Shown here piece by piece: positions 25,117 through 33,417 of a stretch of DNA of 64,000 bases. Both the position numbers and the translations under genes were made by a program. Source of the DNA: Paenibacillus barcinonensis (GTDB lineage Bacteria > Bacillota > Bacilli > Paenibacillales > Paenibacillaceae); contig NZ_QJSW01000011.1 in NCBI RefSeq assembly GCF_003217495.1, positions 78,021 to 142,020 on the forward strand. The letters run 5' to 3'. The notes under the pieces were generated by a model. It did not search any database and was not told the DNA's origin. It worked only from the letters and a program-made list of their open reading frames with translations. The first letter of the stretch is position 1. The number at the start of each line of letters is the position of its first letter.

Positions 25117-25143
25117 AAAAAAACTACCCTGTTCAGAGTAGTC
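25117..25143 (-). terminator. Terminator upstream of the LytTR gene
   Basis: ACTACTCT pairs with AGGGTAGT around a GAAC loop on the minus strand, followed by seven T. It stops transcripts from the DUF4188 side before the LytTR promoter. Confidence 0.75.
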
Positions 25144-25163
25144 TCCTGCGATTCCGCTTTGCT

Positions 25164-25355
25164 TCATCGGTCTTGCTTCATCTCCAGAAACATCTCCTGA
25201 TGCTGCCTGACCCAATCATTCATAGCAATGACGGCTTTCTGAGAAGCCTGTTGATATGAAGCATATATGATCTCTGTTTGCTGCCGTAGCTGTAAGTCGT
25301 GATCCAGATCCGTCGGCGATACATCCTGCCATGTTCCTCCAGATTCTAGACACAA
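25164..25355 (-). pseudogene. Short coding-like frame, probably a gene remnant
   Basis: The 63-codon frame (TTG at 25355; SGGTWQDVSPTDLDHDLQLR, YASYQQASQKAVIAMNDWV) looks like a helical protein end, but the start has no binding site; an SD-like GGAGGA lies inside the frame instead. It sits between the DUF4188 stop and a terminator, so it may be the tail of a deleted gene. Not assignable. Confidence 0.35.
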
Positions 25356-25379
25356 TTTATTTATAGCTATTGATTAGCT

Positions 25380-25883
25380 TTATGGATTCTCAGGTGTCTC
25401 AACTGCTGGCTCGTTCTCTCCGCCCATTCTGCGCCGTGATGTTGCCATGCCTCCCGTTGCGGGTACATGATTCGCCACTTTAGCCAGTCCAAACTTCGGC
25501 ATGTTGGCATAGATGGTTTCATACGAACCGGATTGAGCTTTATACGTCTCGTGGTATATCCCCACAGAACCATCAGAGCCGATGGACGTATTGAACCGTT
25601 TCCAAGCCTCCAGATGTAATCCGCCGCGCGCGTACTTTTCCAATTCATCATATGAACGCCAATATTGTAGCAAGGTTACTCCGCGCCAGTTCAGCATAAA
25701 TTCCGTGCCCAAAAATCCGGTATCCGGGTTCTGATATAATTCTTTGATCATGGGCCCCATTGCGTTGAACACGGGCAGCCACTTATGAATGGCCCACAGC
25801 CGATTAATTCTCATCCCGATGATAAAAACAACGAATTCTCCCTCAATCTGAGCGGAGTATCTTCCCTTATGTATTTCTGCCAT
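25380..25883 (-). CDS. DUF4188 domain-containing protein
   Basis: 167 residues. The family pattern is clear: VFIIGMRINRLWAIHKWLPV, MGPMIKELYQNPDTGFLGTE, RGVTLLQYWRSYDELEKYAR and VGIYHETYKAQSGSYETIYA. DUF4188 proteins resemble heme-free monooxygenase-like ferredoxin folds (phenylacetaldoxime-dehydratase-like) but are uncharacterised. AGGAGG is 6 bases before ATG. It overlaps the GNAT gene upstream by 17 bases, so they are cotranslated. Confidence 0.85.
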   Translation of the reverse strand: MAEIHKGRYSAQIEGEFVVFIIGMRINRLWAIHKWLPVFNAMGPMIKELYQNPDTGFLGTEFMLNWRGVTLLQYWRSYDELEKYARGGLHLEAWKRFNTSIGSDGSVGIYHETYKAQSGSYETIYANMPKFGLAKVANHVPATGGMATSRRRMGGENEPAVETPENP

Positions 25884-26376
25884 CCTCTACCTCCTGTTTT
25901 AAATTGTAGTGCAACATATGCTGTATTCCCCAGTTTCCCTGCCTGGTTAACCCCAAATCGAGAAAACCGGATTTCAAATACAGCTGCCGCGCGGCCTTGT
26001 TTTCTTCATTCACAGCAAGAATAATCTCTTCGACTTCAGGGTGATACTCACGGACCCAGGCAGGCAGCTGTTTCATCGCTTTCAGTGCATATCCTTTTCC
26101 CTGGTGTTCCTTCGATATAGACAACGCACGAACAAGAATTTTGCGATCCCGCTCCGCTGGCTCCACGTATTCTGAACCTTGATGTAAAACAAAAAATCCA
26201 ACAGGTACTTTCTGAACTAAAATGACAACCGGGTCTTTGTCCGGGTTAGCAGCCGCCTCTTCTATAACCTCTACAGGCATTGCCGTAAAGTGAATCTGTT
26301 CCTTTTTCAACGCAAAACGGGTTAGAGCCTCATCATACTGCTCTTCATAATGCACCAGTCTAATGCCATTCTCCAT
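25867..26376 (-). CDS. GNAT family N-acetyltransferase
   Basis: 169 residues. Cofactor motif: VRALSISKEHQGKGYALKAM (core HQGKGYA), then EEIILAVNEENKAARQLYLK and SGF, as in polyamine or protein acetyltransferases of Firmicutes. The N-terminal VHYEEQYDEALTRFALKKEQ is typical of a subgroup annotated as spermidine-acetyltransferase-like. Overlaps the DUF4188 gene. Substrate unknown. Confidence 0.85.
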   Translation of the reverse strand: MENGIRLVHYEEQYDEALTRFALKKEQIHFTAMPVEVIEEAAANPDKDPVVILVQKVPVGFFVLHQGSEYVEPAERDRKILVRALSISKEHQGKGYALKAMKQLPAWVREYHPEVEEIILAVNEENKAARQLYLKSGFLDLGLTRQGNWGIQHMLHYNLKQEVEDGRNT

Positions 26377-26514
26377 TCGCTGTATCCTCTCTTCATAATT
26401 TATAGTCTCATGACGATTACAGCTTTTCGCATACCTTCCTTCTATTCGAATAAGAGTTGTTATTTAAATTGCGAAGCACTGTAACCTCACCCATCTTACA
26501 GCATACCGATATAC

Positions 26515-26739
26515 TTATGCCTTTTTGCTCTCTTTTCGAACAAACAGGGTAGCTGCAAATGCAACAGAGCCTACAAGCGGCAGTCCGCTAACCCACCCCA
26601 TAAGGATGAGTACAGGTGCCAGCATTAAAATCACGCCGAAAAACACCATCAGCCGCAGCTTTTCCTTCATGCCTTTAATAGCCCAGATCAGACCTGCCAA
26701 AGACAGTACAAGTAAGAAAGCATTGTTGAATACATCCAT
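26515..26739 (-). CDS. Small membrane protein
   Basis: 74 residues with two or three hydrophobic segments (NAFLLVLSLAGLIWAIKGM, LMVFFGVILMLAPVLILMGW, LPLVGSVAFAATLFV) and a KKA tail. Binding site GGGGCTGGGG upstream is atypical. No family recognised. Confidence 0.6.
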   Translation of the reverse strand: MDVFNNAFLLVLSLAGLIWAIKGMKEKLRLMVFFGVILMLAPVLILMGWVSGLPLVGSVAFAATLFVRKESKKA

Positions 26740-26804
26740 ATCCCCAGCCCCTTTGAGAAACTACATGCTGCTGCTTGATTCAAGCTGCCTGTTCATGTCG
26801 CCCT

Positions 26805-27293
26805 TCAACCCATTAGATAATCCACTACCGAGTACGAGATCACATGACGGTCTCTATATGTGCCAGTCACTGCATCCGGATGTGTACTGAGAATGCCATT
26901 TTGGAGCATCACCGGTCTGAAGCCACGCTCCACTGCACCCTGGTATGTGAACAGCACACATTCTTCTGCCGCAAATCCTGCTATAATGAGCAGCTCTACG
27001 CCCTGGCTTTTGAGCATCTGCTCCAGATTCGTTTGCCAGAATGCATTGGAACTTTCTTTGGTCAGGATAAGGTCCTCGTCTTGCACATCAATTTCGGGAA
27101 TAACACGATACAACTCAGGATCGGCTCCTTCCATGCCCTCCACGTCCTGCACATGTACAACGACATGGTTGTTCGAACGCAGGACGTTTGCCACATGATT
27201 CATATATTCGCTTGCATGGTCTATGGCCTTCTGATCCATCTTGGTCCTAACAATACTTTCTTGCATATCAACAATTAACAATGCTGTCTTCAT
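26805..27293 (-). CDS. Cysteine hydrolase of the isochorismatase family
   Basis: 162 residues. The catalytic triad is visible: D9 in LLIVDMQES, K79 in LTKESSNAF and C112 in GFAAEECVLFT, with the cis-peptide region IIAGFAAEE before it. Enzymes of this family hydrolyse amides or vinyl ethers (nicotinamidase, isochorismatase, carbamoylases). The substrate here is not evident. AAGGAGAG is well placed before ATG. Confidence 0.9.
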   Translation of the reverse strand: MKTALLIVDMQESIVRTKMDQKAIDHASEYMNHVANVLRSNNHVVVHVQDVEGMEGADPELYRVIPEIDVQDEDLILTKESSNAFWQTNLEQMLKSQGVELLIIAGFAAEECVLFTYQGAVERGFRPVMLQNGILSTHPDAVTGTYRDRHVISYSVVDYLMG

Positions 27294-27358
27294 TCGCTCT
27301 CTCCTTCAGCGATCCATTTTTGAATAGTCGATTTTCCGTTTGTGTGGTCATGATCAGA

Positions 27359-28075
27359 TTAATCCTCTCTAAATAATTCATGCAGCATACGATTCCGATT
27401 CTCCAGAAAGCTGCGGGTGATCTGATAGTGATCCGTATCCTCGTACGCAATCTCGTGAATATGACCATCATCAAAACTTAAAATATCCGCCCCCGGATAC
27501 CCCAGCAAAATAGGTGAATGCGTCGCAATAATAAATTGCGAGGTTTTGGACAGATCATGCAGAATCCGAAGTAACGAGAGCTGCCGGGCAGGAGATAACG
27601 CGGCTTCAGGCTCATCAAGCAGATAAATGCCTTTTGAACTGAAACGGTTGATGAACAGGTTAAGAAAGGACTCTCCATGAGACTGCTCATGCAATGATTT
27701 TCCACCATAATATTGAATTGATTGGGGACCCAATTGATCCACATGGGATGCAAACTGGTAGAATGACTCTGAGCGCATGAAAAAACCATTGGTGATTTTC
27801 GGCATCCATGCCAGTCTCAGATATTCTCCAAGCACAGACTCCGATGCATGCGTCTCAAACTGATTACTGCGCCCGCCCCCGGCGGTGTTGAAACCACATT
27901 GATGAGCGATGCCTTCCAGCAGTGTTGATTTCCCTGAGCCATTCTCACCAACGAAAAACGTAATGTTATTGCGGAATGCTAACCGCCCCATTGCATGAAT
28001 GGAGGCAATATTGAACGGATACCGGCTCGCCTGTTCTACCCGCTCTGACATCAATTCAACACTTCGAAGATACAT
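27359..28075 (-). CDS. AAA family ATPase (RecF/SMC-like, single domain)
   Basis: 238 residues from ATG 28075, with AAGGAGG 6 bases upstream; the open frame extends to 28165 without support. Walker A GENGSGKST (43-51), Walker B GIYLLDEPEAALSPARQLSL and a following H-loop region (FIIATHSPILLGYPGADILS) are all present. Such stand-alone ABC-type ATPases are common in Firmicutes, some as parts of defence systems (Gabija-like or retron-associated ATPases), but no partner is next to it. It faces the GT2 operon terminator downstream of another gene. Confidence 0.88.
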   Translation of the reverse strand: MYLRSVELMSERVEQASRYPFNIASIHAMGRLAFRNNITFFVGENGSGKSTLLEGIAHQCGFNTAGGGRSNQFETHASESVLGEYLRLAWMPKITNGFFMRSESFYQFASHVDQLGPQSIQYYGGKSLHEQSHGESFLNLFINRFSSKGIYLLDEPEAALSPARQLSLLRILHDLSKTSQFIIATHSPILLGYPGADILSFDDGHIHEIAYEDTDHYQITRSFLENRNRMLHELFRED

Positions 28076-28168
28076 GATGCACCTCCTTGATTCAGTTCTT
28101 GCACTTTCGCATGTTCCTCTCTCTCCATCGTACCGTATAAACCGCTTAATAGGAAACTGCTTCAATCG

Positions 28169-28195
28169 AAAAAGAGCGAGCCATCTGGCTCACTC
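28169..28195 (-). terminator. Terminator after the GT2-GtrA gene
   Basis: GAGTGAGCC and GGCTCGCTC pair over 9 bp around an AGAT loop, followed by five T on the minus strand. Confidence 0.85.
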
Positions 28196-28236
28196 CATCC
28201 CGCTCTCATTATAAGCGATTAATGATTCATAAATCG

Positions 28237-29250
28237 TTAATACACAAATCTGCGCTGCGCCCAGTAGCTGAACACAAAGATCGAAATTTCAGTCAATATC
28301 TTGGCTGCGAGCAGCGGGATGATCAGTTTTTCATTGTAAAAATACAACAGTCCGTAGTTAAGCAGCAGCACCAGCAGTACGAGCGAGAAGTATTTGGGCA
28401 GCGACTTCCGTATCTTCGAGTTTCGACCTGCGGAGAAAACATATTTACGATTCACCGTATAGTTGAACATAGAGCTGCATAGTCTTGCCGCAACCACGGA
28501 CAGGAACAGATGATGCGTAAAATACTGCATGATGAATAATAAGCCAAAGTCAATCAGAGCCGATAACACCGAGGAAGTGCTGAACATCAGAATAGGCAGA
28601 TAAATTCGGAACGAATCTGCAAGAGGACGGAAGTGAGATGACTCATTATGGTCGAGGTAGACCGTATCAATGAATTCTTCTGTAATCTCATATCCTTCTT
28701 TATGCGCAGTTAACAGCATGTTCATCTCATACTCAAACCGTTCTCCCGGAATCTGGCACAGCCAGTCCAGCATTGCATAGGGAAACCCTCGTAAGCCCGT
28801 CTGTGTATCGTAAACCTTGCTGCCTGTGGTCAGTGAAAATACGGAACGTGTGACCGCATTGCCGAAGCGACTCCGGGCGGGAACCTTCCCTGTAAAACGG
28901 CGACTGCCCAGCACAATTCCGGGACAGGTTTGAGTGAGCAGCGTCTCGAAGATTTTGCAAATATCATGAGAAAGATGCTGCCCGTCACTGTCTGCACATA
29001 CCACCCCGCCTTGCGGCCCGTGCTCTTTAATATGCTGAAAGCCTGTTTTAAGCGCCCGTCCTTTGCCTTGATTCACTTCATGAGTCAGCACCGTGCATCC
29101 ATACGCCTCGGCTGTTTCAAAAATCCCCCGAAAGTCAGGTCCGCTACCATCATCCACGATGACAATCGGACCTAGCTTAAACGTCTGCAGCTGCAAAATC
29201 AGATTTAATAAACGAACGTCAGGTTCATAGGATGGAATGAGGATTGTCAT
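28237..29250 (-). CDS. Glycosyltransferase family 2 fused to a GtrA membrane domain
   Basis: 337 residues. The N-terminal GT2 domain (1-205) has MTILIPSYEPDVRLLNLILQ, VIVDDGSGPDFR, VCADSDGQHL (DxD-like) and RFTGKVPARSRFGNAVTRS. The C-terminal GtrA part (about 215-337) has four membrane segments (ILMFSTSSVLSALIDFGLLF, FLSVVAARLCSSMFNYTVNR with NYTVNRKYVF, LVLLVLLLNYGLLYFYNEKL). These bifunctional proteins move lipid-linked sugars for teichoic acid or other wall glycopolymer decoration. It starts 1 base after the phosphodiester-glycosidase gene, and they form an operon. Confidence 0.92.
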   Translation of the reverse strand: MTILIPSYEPDVRLLNLILQLQTFKLGPIVIVDDGSGPDFRGIFETAEAYGCTVLTHEVNQGKGRALKTGFQHIKEHGPQGGVVCADSDGQHLSHDICKIFETLLTQTCPGIVLGSRRFTGKVPARSRFGNAVTRSVFSLTTGSKVYDTQTGLRGFPYAMLDWLCQIPGERFEYEMNMLLTAHKEGYEITEEFIDTVYLDHNESSHFRPLADSFRIYLPILMFSTSSVLSALIDFGLLFIMQYFTHHLFLSVVAARLCSSMFNYTVNRKYVFSAGRNSKIRKSLPKYFSLVLLVLLLNYGLLYFYNEKLIIPLLAAKILTEISIFVFSYWAQRRFVY

Positions 29251-29251
29251 G

Positions 29252-30262
29252 TTATTTCCCCTCCGTTACATACAAAATGTCACTTACGCCCCGCTCCTGA
29301 TTACGTCCCAGCGGATTGTTAACCACCCTGCCCATGAAATACATCGTAGATGAACCTCCACCGTCCAGATTATACGCTACGGTTGCACCCAGCTCCTTCA
29401 TCGTCTGAGCAAGCTCTGCCAGCGTCATGCCCCGGCTATCATCCTGTCTTCCGTCGACCACCACAAACACATAATGGTTCGGCGCAATCATGCCGATGGC
29501 TGTTCGAGGGTTGGCATCCTGAATAGAGCGATTACCAAAGTTATTGTCAATTTTCACACTGCTGAAGTCACTGGCGATTTGCCCGTCTTGTACCAAAATC
29601 GGTCCGAAAGATAACGTATTGGTGACTCCTTGTGCCAGCAGTTCAGAAGAAGAGATATCATTTTCGTTGTACGTTTTGATCGTCCCGTCATTGAATAAAG
29701 CCAGTCCATCCCTTGTCGGGCTGTCACGATAAAGCACCCCGTTACGGATAATGACACCATTATCACGGAAACCATAATAATCTCCATTCACGGCGAAGAT
29801 GGCATTATTCGCTACAGCAATCTCCGAAGTGTCCTCCGTAATATTTGTTCCAAAGCTGTTATCCGCGAATGCACTTCGCAAACTGCTCGCATCCTTCGCC
29901 TGTACATCAGCCACATAATACGTAATCTGATCCGCCCCTGACCCCTTCTGTACCTTCTGAATCTGCACCTTCAGATCATCAGTCGTATAATTCCAGTCAT
30001 CCAATGCTGCATGCTCATCTGTCGATGTCGTTGTCGAGGTGGGGAGACTGGAAGCTGTTGTGCCTGTGCTTGCAGATGCCAAGTTTCCATCCGCAACAAC
30101 CACCTGTACATGTCGGATCAGATATCGGTCAGCCAGGCTGTACAGAATACCTCCGATGGTCAGGATTACGACGAGTGTTATCGTAAGCCACCTGCGTTTT
30201 TTTTGCGAAACAGGTGTTATATGCTGGTCTTTCAGATTTGGTTTTTTAAACAGTTTCTTCAT
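29252..30262 (-). CDS. Phosphodiester glycosidase family protein (NAGPA domain), membrane-anchored
   Basis: 336 residues. One N-terminal membrane anchor (WLTITLVVILTIGGILYSLA, about 25-44), then a Thr/Ser-rich spacer, then the NAGPA domain with FAVNGDYYGFRDNGVIIRNG, ANPRTAIGMIAPNHYVFVVV, VDGRQDDSRGMTLAELAQ and YNLDGGGSSTMYFMG, the conserved glycine-rich end. The family cleaves GlcNAc-phosphodiester bonds, so action on wall teichoic acid or exopolysaccharide is plausible. It is encoded in an operon with the GT2-GtrA protein, which suggests a common wall-polymer pathway. Confidence 0.92.
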   Translation of the reverse strand: MKKLFKKPNLKDQHITPVSQKKRRWLTITLVVILTIGGILYSLADRYLIRHVQVVVADGNLASASTGTTASSLPTSTTTSTDEHAALDDWNYTTDDLKVQIQKVQKGSGADQITYYVADVQAKDASSLRSAFADNSFGTNITEDTSEIAVANNAIFAVNGDYYGFRDNGVIIRNGVLYRDSPTRDGLALFNDGTIKTYNENDISSSELLAQGVTNTLSFGPILVQDGQIASDFSSVKIDNNFGNRSIQDANPRTAIGMIAPNHYVFVVVDGRQDDSRGMTLAELAQTMKELGATVAYNLDGGGSSTMYFMGRVVNNPLGRNQERGVSDILYVTEGK

Positions 30263-30400
30263 GTGAAGTTCACCTCTTCAATTAAGTTCTTACAGCCATA
30301 TTAGGCTCGATATCTTAAATGAATCTGAAAGAGAGGAGATCGAATGTCAACGATCCAATGTTAGCATTGTAAATAGTAAAAGGCGTACTAAAGGGCTTAT

Positions 30401-30441
30401 AAAAAGGCCCTCTGATTCCATCAAGGAATTCAGAAGACCTC
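30401..30441 (-). terminator. Terminator after the radical SAM gene
   Basis: GGTCTTCTGAATTCC pairs with GGAATCAGAGGGCC and is followed by five T on the minus strand. Confidence 0.8.
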
Positions 30442-30459
30442 CGTGTTCGTAATATTCTC

Positions 30460-31410
30460 TTACGTAAACAAAGCATCGTATGCCGGACAAGGTCGCTTTT
30501 CCAGAAAGTCTGTCAACGCAGCGGGCTGTTGCTTATAGATATCCTTCAGCAACGTTCCTTTATAGATGTTACCAATCACCACCGGATGACACAGCTCACA
30601 GATCAGAATATCTCCATTGCCATGTAAATGCAGCTGCTTCGTACCATCCACACAATTTGAGAAATATACCCCCGGCTGCTCGCGCAGATTCAATTGCTCG
30701 GCAAAGCGATCCATACATGTAAAATAGAGCGTTGTATCCGGCCTTTTATGTTCAATTAATGCCTGGACCGACTGCACAAGCGACGCTTTGGAGACAACCT
30801 GACTCCAGTCGCTATGCGGCATCTTGATGCTGTTCTGTATCTCATGAATACGTACCCCCAGCTCATAAACCTTATCGCTGATGGCCTGCATATTTTCCTG
30901 ATTGCCTTCAAACAGCAACGTCTCCAGCACGGTCTCCAGACCCAGATTCGTACATAGACGAATGTTCTGCTCTAATCGCTCGTACATGCGTGGATGCACA
31001 CGGTAGTAGGCAGCATATGACTCCGCATCGGTATAGTTAAATGAGATATGGATGTTGGACAAGCCCGCATCCCGCAGGGCAACGATTCGTTCCTCTGTCA
31101 GCAGGCTGGCATTGGTGTTCAGCTGTGTATCAATGCCATGTGCAGCGCAGTAGGTTACAATCTCAAGACAGTCCTGGTACTTCAGCGTTACTTCGCCGCC
31201 TGACAAGCGTACCCGCTTGAGATGAGGAAGCTCACGGATGATTCGGATGACTTCCTTGCTGCCGATGCACTCGCCATCATCCCGATTGTAGGCGCAGCAG
31301 TAATCGCATTTATAATTACAATTGGAGGTCACCCCCACCTCCAGCCCTTCCAGCTCATAAACGCCTGGAATTTCCAGTTCAAGTGCTTTATATTTGTTTC
31401 TGATCGTCAT
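30460..31410 (-). CDS. Radical SAM protein with C-terminal cysteine-rich domain
   Basis: 316 residues from ATG 31410 (MTIRNKYKALELE), with AGGAGG 8 bases upstream; the open frame to 31512 has no supporting site. The CX3CX2C motif is TSNCNYKCDYCCAYN, followed by RVRLSGGEVTLKY (the GGE motif). The C-terminal region carries further cysteines (YFSNCVDGTKQLHLHGNGD, LICELCHPVVIGNIYKGTL, RPCPAYDALF), as in SPASM-type domains binding extra iron-sulfur clusters. Such enzymes often modify peptides or proteins, or act in cofactor synthesis. No precursor peptide gene is obvious beside it. Confidence 0.85.
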   Translation of the reverse strand: MTIRNKYKALELEIPGVYELEGLEVGVTSNCNYKCDYCCAYNRDDGECIGSKEVIRIIRELPHLKRVRLSGGEVTLKYQDCLEIVTYCAAHGIDTQLNTNASLLTEERIVALRDAGLSNIHISFNYTDAESYAAYYRVHPRMYERLEQNIRLCTNLGLETVLETLLFEGNQENMQAISDKVYELGVRIHEIQNSIKMPHSDWSQVVSKASLVQSVQALIEHKRPDTTLYFTCMDRFAEQLNLREQPGVYFSNCVDGTKQLHLHGNGDILICELCHPVVIGNIYKGTLLKDIYKQQPAALTDFLEKRPCPAYDALFT

Positions 31411-31582
31411 AACCATACCTCCTGATTCCTTGCTACATTTCAGTTTCAACCTGCTGATAACCTGAAAATTATAGCGAAGCACCCGTTGGAGATGATATGA
31501 CATTATGTACATTCAGGTGTCATGGCTGCGAAAAAACATATCATTATTACGCTCACGAGATCCTTCCTGTTCAATTGATTAC

Positions 31583-32188
31583 CTATTCAAAATCAGGTCG
31601 ATAGGCATATTCGAAAGTAGCCAACATGATAAATTGAACATACCCTCTATCATCTACAACCATACCTATTGTGTTCATATCTTTATATATTTTTCTCGTT
31701 TCTTCATAATGGAATGACGATTTGACGCGATATTCTCCCTGAGCATTTTTATGCATGAGATAAGTAATCATTCGAACCGTTCCTCCATTGGTCGGTTCCA
31801 TCAGTGCCCCCCTGCCATATTGCTGGATAACCTTCTGCAATTTACTTCCTAAGCCTATCCCACTAGGTGTTTTATACGTATTAAACCAATCGAACCAGCT
31901 ATCTCTACTGATCATTATGGCATCCACGATACCTTCCTTATAATGGATCACCATATCTTTATAATCATATGTATCAGAATGCGCATAATAGTTGGTAGCA
32001 TAACCCAACTGCTCCTCAACCTCTTCACGTGTAGAGCCAATCTTGATGGAGATTCCCTTTGATTTAGACTGGAATTGGAACTCATCTTCCATAAACACAG
32101 CAGTCTGACTTGAGGCAGCTTTTACATCATTAACTGAGAGGAGCAATAAAAATACAAATGAAATAATAATTAACACTCGTTTATTCAA
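31583..32188 (-). CDS. Secreted protein of unknown function
   Basis: 201 residues. Signal peptide MNKRVLIIISFVFLLLLSVN with cleavage near VKA-AS. Mature domain contains IKIGSTREEVEEQLGYATNY, MVIHYKEGIVDAIMISRDSW and LGSKLQKVIQQYGRG, a repeated BamE/SmpA-like layout (GSTxxEVxxxLG followed by a beta strand); this fold similarity is a guess. The start is a TTG at 32188 with GAAAGGAAG upstream. Confidence 0.7.
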   Translation of the reverse strand: MNKRVLIIISFVFLLLLSVNDVKAASSQTAVFMEDEFQFQSKSKGISIKIGSTREEVEEQLGYATNYYAHSDTYDYKDMVIHYKEGIVDAIMISRDSWFDWFNTYKTPSGIGLGSKLQKVIQQYGRGALMEPTNGGTVRMITYLMHKNAQGEYRVKSSFHYEETRKIYKDMNTIGMVVDDRGYVQFIMLATFEYAYRPDFE

Positions 32189-32223
32189 ACCTTTTCTTCC
32201 TTTCCTCTCTGTAGTTCATTTAT

Positions 32224-32692
32224 TCAATGGATCAAAATCTTCTCGAACAACCGCGTACACCAAGGCCATAATCTATTTTTGTGCCACTGCCCATCTTGCC
32301 ACGTATATTGAACACATATGTGTTTGCGATCCGTATCCCCCTGCCAGAACTCTACTTCCTGCGCATATACAGCATACAAACGCCAATGACGCGCGGCAAA
32401 ATCGGGGTTCTCTTGAAGACGTTTCTTCTGCAGTTCAATGGAACGATTCCACTCGTCCTCACTACATAATAGCTTTTAAAATTAACACTCTCGCTTCTGG
32501 ATAACCATGTTGATCCACTGTTGCAAGGGTCATGGCATGGGGTTCCTTTACGTTGTTCTCCATCGCCAGTCTCAACCAGTCCAAAAATAGCTCTCCTGGA
32601 CGACCAGGCAATTGTTCTAAATTCCAGGCCGGAAATGGTCCCGATAAGGAATTTAATTGATGAAGCAGCTCTTCAGCTTGGTCGCTCATCAT
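32224..32692 (-). pseudogene. Pyridoxamine 5'-phosphate oxidase family gene with internal deletion
   Basis: The first part (ATG 32692, GGGAGGT upstream) encodes the family N-terminus: LNSLSGPFPAWNLEQLPGRP, EPHAMTLATVDQHGYPEARV, LILKAIM, then TAG at 32462. Directly after, in another frame, the C-terminus follows: EDEWNRSIELQKKRLQENPD, VEFWQGDTDRKHICVQYTWQ and KNRLWP, ending at 32224. The middle (roughly 90-100 residues with the FMN-phosphate-binding core) is absent. So a deletion of about 300 bp removed it. The start overlaps the stop of the upstream histidine-phosphatase gene (ATGA). Confidence 0.85.
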
Positions 32693-33300
32693 TTTCCTAC
32701 CTCCCTGTTCGTGTCTAATACGCTCCAGCTATCCTTCATTTTCCCAAAAGTATGAATGCTCGTGTTGTGGATGGTATAAAAGCTGGACGTATTGCTCCAC
32801 TCCTGGTTCAATAAAACATAGTAGAGGATATTAATCACCCCTCCGTGTGTGACCAGGAGAACGTTGGATTTCATCTTCTTCGCTTCGAGCTGAGTACATA
32901 GATTCTGAAATGCGCTTTTTATTCTTGTGTAAAAATGAATCGGACTCTCTCCACCTGGAAAGGCAGTATGCATCTCTAACGTATTAAAATAAATTCCCGG
33001 GTATTTCTCTTCCGCCTCCGCATGGAGCATACCCGCCAGTTCACCATTGTTCATCTCACGCCAATCCGATGTGTGACTGCCTGGAATATTCAATGCTGCT
33101 TCAATCTCCTTACTCGTCTGAACCGCACGCTGGAGGTCACTGCTTATAATCGTTTGAATATCGTATTGCCCTGCATGCTCATGCAGATACTTACCCAGCA
33201 TTTTGGACTGATTAACCCCCGTTTCGGTAAGCCCTCGCTGACTCCAGCCGCCACGATACCCTTCTTCATCTGCACCATGTCGCACCACATATATTTTCAT
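32689..33300 (-). CDS. Histidine phosphatase family protein
   Basis: 203 residues. The catalytic RHG motif is MKIYVVRHGADEEGYRGGWS (His at 8), with SSDLQRAVQT, the glutamate region REMNNGELAGM and the second histidine in LLVTHGGVINILYY. Members are phosphoglycerate-mutase-like phosphatases; the target is unknown. AAAGGTGA lies upstream of ATG. It was cotranslated with the damaged PNP-oxidase gene that follows. Confidence 0.9.
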   Translation of the reverse strand: MKIYVVRHGADEEGYRGGWSQRGLTETGVNQSKMLGKYLHEHAGQYDIQTIISSDLQRAVQTSKEIEAALNIPGSHTSDWREMNNGELAGMLHAEAEEKYPGIYFNTLEMHTAFPGGESPIHFYTRIKSAFQNLCTQLEAKKMKSNVLLVTHGGVINILYYVLLNQEWSNTSSFYTIHNTSIHTFGKMKDSWSVLDTNREVGK

Positions 33301-33363
33301 TTCTGGTCGTCACCTTTCGCTCGCGAATCAAATCAATATATATGACCTATACATAATTTTATC

Positions 33364-33396
33364 AAAAAATAGGCTCGGATCATTTCAATCCAAGCC
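33364..33396 (-). terminator. Terminator after the DUF2569 gene
   Basis: GGCTTGGAT/ATCCGAGCC, 9 bp with one G-U pair and a 7-base loop, followed by TATTTTTT on the minus strand. Confidence 0.85.
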
Positions 33397-33417
33397 CGGT
33401 CATTTCCTGCTTCATGT

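Noticed and set aside
27268..27474. Small minus-strand frame between the isochorismatase-like and ATPase genes
   Set aside because: Mostly antiphase to the end of the ATPase gene; no binding site.
27359..28075. Defence-system ATPase
   Set aside because: Walker motifs are clear, but no nuclease, helicase or reverse transcriptase partner adjoins it, so a defence role is not supported.
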